Below, piece after piece: positions 62,698-64,000 of a DNA stretch of 64,000 nt. Position numbers and translations under genes: made by a program. The first letter of the stretch is position 1. Each line of letters starts with the position of its first letter. The DNA comes from Hyalangium ruber (GTDB lineage Bacteria > Myxococcota > Myxococcia > Myxococcales > Myxococcaceae). Location of the stretch: NCBI RefSeq assembly GCF_034259325.1, contig NZ_JAXIVS010000010.1, positions 186,001 through 250,000 of the forward strand. The letters run 5' to 3'. The notes below the pieces were generated by a model. That model was not told the origin of the DNA. It did not search any database and saw only the letters and a program-made list of their open reading frames with translations.

Positions 62698-64000
62698 ATG
62701 TCCTTACGCGCTTCTCTTCGTCACACGGCCCTGCTGGCCGTGGTCCTGTTGTGCCTGCCCGGCGCTGCCTGGGCGCAAGTAGCCCTGAGCGGCCAGGTCC
62801 ACTTCGCCGACGGCAGCATCGCCGCGGGCGTCACGGTGTACGCCAAGGCCGGCAACATCACCCATCGAGCCACCACGGACGCGTCCGGCAACTACCTGCT
62901 GCAGTTCGCCGCGGGCACCTACGACGTCGGTGTCTCCTTCAATTCCAATGGCTTCAGCGGCTCCCAGACGCTCTTCTCCGCTCAGCCTTTCAGCTCCAAC
63001 ACCACCCTCAACCTGATCACCTCCGACATCCTGCTCAATGGCCGCATCCTCAACAGCAGCGGCCAGCCCGTGCCCGACATCCGGATGACCGGCTACGTCT
63101 ACGGCGGCGACAGCTGGAATGATCTGTTCCCCGTCTCTGGCGCCGATGGTCGCTTCCAGGTCCGCATGCTGCCCGGCACCTACACCAACGTGCGGCTCCA
63201 GCCTCCCTCCGGCTCCTCCTACGTCCTCACCCCGCTGCCCAATCAGACCTTCACCGCCTCGCTCTCCAAGGACTTCACCTTGGCCAGCACCATCACTCTC
63301 AGCGGCCAGGTCCACTTCGCCGACGGCAGCATCGCCGTGGGCACCTCGGTGTACGCCGAGGCCGGCAACATCATCCACCGGGCCACCACGGACGCGTTCG
63401 GCAACTACATGCTGCAGCTGGCCGCGGGCACCTACGACGTCGGCGTCTCCTTCAACTCCAATGGCTTCAGCGGCTCCCAGACGCTCTTCTCGGCTCAGCC
63501 CCTCAGCTCCAACGCCATCCTCAACCTGACCACTTCCGACATCCTGCTCAACGGCCGCATCATCAACAGCAGCGGCCAGCCCGTTCCCGATGTCCGGATG
63601 ACCGGCTACGTCTACGGCGGCAACAGCTGGAATGATCTGTTCCCCGTTTCTGGCGCCGATGGTCGCTTCCAGGTCCGCATGCTGCCCGGCACCTACACCA
63701 ACGTGCGGCTCCAGCCTCCCTCCGGCTCCTCCTACGTCCTCACCCCGCTGCCCAATCAGACCTTCACCGCCTCGCTCTCCAAGGACTTCACCTTGGCCGG
63801 CACCATCACCCTGAGCGGCCAGGTCCACTTCGCTGACGGCAGCATCGCCGCGGGCACCTCGGTGTACGCCGAGGCCGGCAACATCATCCACCGGGCCACC
63901 ACGGACGCGTCCGGCAACTACCTGCTGCAGTTGGCCGCGGGCACCTACGACGTCGGTGTCTCCTTCAATTCCAATGGCTTCAGCGGCTCCCAGACGCTCT
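62698..64000 (+). CDS. Secreted protein of carboxypeptidase-regulatory-like repeats (cut by window end)
   Basis: At least 434 residues, no stop before the end of the window. A signal peptide (about 1-26, ending AAWA-QV) is followed by repeating beta-sandwich units. Each 171-residue unit contains two CarboxypepD_reg-like/SdrB-type folds: LSGQVHFADGSIAAG..VYA.AGN..HRATTDASGNY and NGRI.NSSGQPVPD.RMTGYVYGG, then GADGRFQVRMLPGTYTNVRLQPPSG. Likely an extracellular adhesive or structural protein. Full length and any anchoring domain lie outside the window. Confidence 0.85.
   Translation, partial: MSLRASLRHTALLAVVLLCLPGAAWAQVALSGQVHFADGSIAAGVTVYAKAGNITHRATTDASGNYLLQFAAGTYDVGVSFNSNGFSGSQTLFSAQPFSSNTTLNLITSDILLNGRILNSSGQPVPDIRMTGYVYGGDSWNDLFPVSGADGRFQVRMLPGTYTNVRLQPPSGSSYVLTPLPNQTFTASLSKDFTLASTITLSGQVHFADGSIAVGTSVYAEAGNIIHRATTDAFGNYMLQLAAGTYDVGVSFNSNGFSGSQTLFSAQPLSSNAILNLTTSDILLNGRIINSSGQPVPDVRMTGYVYGGNSWNDLFPVSGADGRFQVRMLPGTYTNVRLQPPSGSSYVLTPLPNQTFTASLSKDFTLAGTITLSGQVHFADGSIAAGTSVYAEAGNIIHRATTDASGNYLLQLAAGTYDVGVSFNSNGFSGSQTL
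62785..64000 (+). repeat. Near-identical 513-bp tandem repeats (third copy cut)
   Basis: CTGAGCGGCCAGGTCCACTT-type starts are at 62785, 63298 and 63811, exactly 513 bp apart (171 codons). Whole stretches over 100 bp are the same between copies, for example the block around TACACCAACGTGCGGCTCCA. This points to recent tandem duplication or gene conversion and may cause assembly collapse or copy-number variation. Confidence 0.9.

Noticed and set aside
62560-62698. Possible GEMM-type c-di-GMP riboswitch
   Set aside because: The hairpins are there but the conserved ACGCAAAG core and tetraloop are not.
62704-63891. A 395-residue repetitive open frame on the - strand (VDVAGHPD-type repeats)
   Set aside because: It mirrors the 513-bp repeats of the + strand protein, which has a signal peptide and the expected beta-sandwich units. 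The repeat pattern is inherited from the other strand.

Overview
The window is high-GC DNA from a myxobacterium, most likely in the Archangium/Cystobacter/Hyalangium group. The lineage call rests on gene families seen mainly in Myxococcota: a DUSAM-domain protein, a SitA6/SitI6-type toxin and double-CXXC immunity pair, a Tox-REase-5/Imm52 pair, patatin-WD40 and Hanks-kinase proteins, degenerate receiver-DUF4388 regulators, and many lipoproteins with Cys-rich tails. This is inference from protein content; no rRNA or tRNA gene was seen. Genes are tightly packed on both strands and the only long non-coding stretch is about 450 bp (47.9-48.4 kb).

Layout. 0-9.9 kb: a patatin-WD40 giant (5' end cut by the window), a broken NUDIX gene, aldo/keto reductase, YjbR protein, MATE pump, 2TM protein and an AsmA-like envelope protein. 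9.9-14.3 kb is an accessory block: SitI6/SitA6 pair, a frameshifted zinc-binding protein, an unknown protein, a TPR protein, a Cys-rich protein and a DUSAM protein. 14.3-29.4 kb is mostly housekeeping and signalling: purU, MFS and DeoR operon with phased operator repeats, CinA, FKBP lipoprotein, two histidine kinases, a malonyl-CoA-synthetase-like ligase, orn, a phosphoribosyltransferase-like protein, a heme-oxygenase-like/cupin fusion, a repeat lipoprotein and an enoyl-CoA hydratase. 29.4-42.3 kb is the most interesting accessory region: a small regulator with duplicated operator, an orphan SitI6 with the last codons of a lost toxin, a 1294-residue nucleosidase/P-loop NTPase/TPR protein that looks like an immune sensor, a zinc-finger membrane protein, a possibly foreign gene cassette with truncated members, a Hanks kinase, and a serine protease fused to endonuclease I.

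42.3-64 kb returns to core functions: acyltransferase, alanine racemase, ApaH-like phosphatase, a KaiC-like/receiver pair, a CxxCH lipoprotein, a four-gene Mla-type lipid transport operon (lipoprotein-MlaE-MlaF-MlaD), a DMT exporter, a receiver-DUF4388 protein, a Tox-REase-5 lipoprotein toxin with Imm52 immunity, an HTTM membrane protein, recF, and a secreted protein made of near-identical 513-bp repeats that runs off the end.

The main biological theme is conflict. Two toxin-immunity loci and one orphan immunity gene point to kin discrimination. The nucleosidase-NTPase-TPR protein and the protease-nuclease fusion are the best candidates for undescribed defence or self-killing systems. None of these roles is proven by sequence alone.
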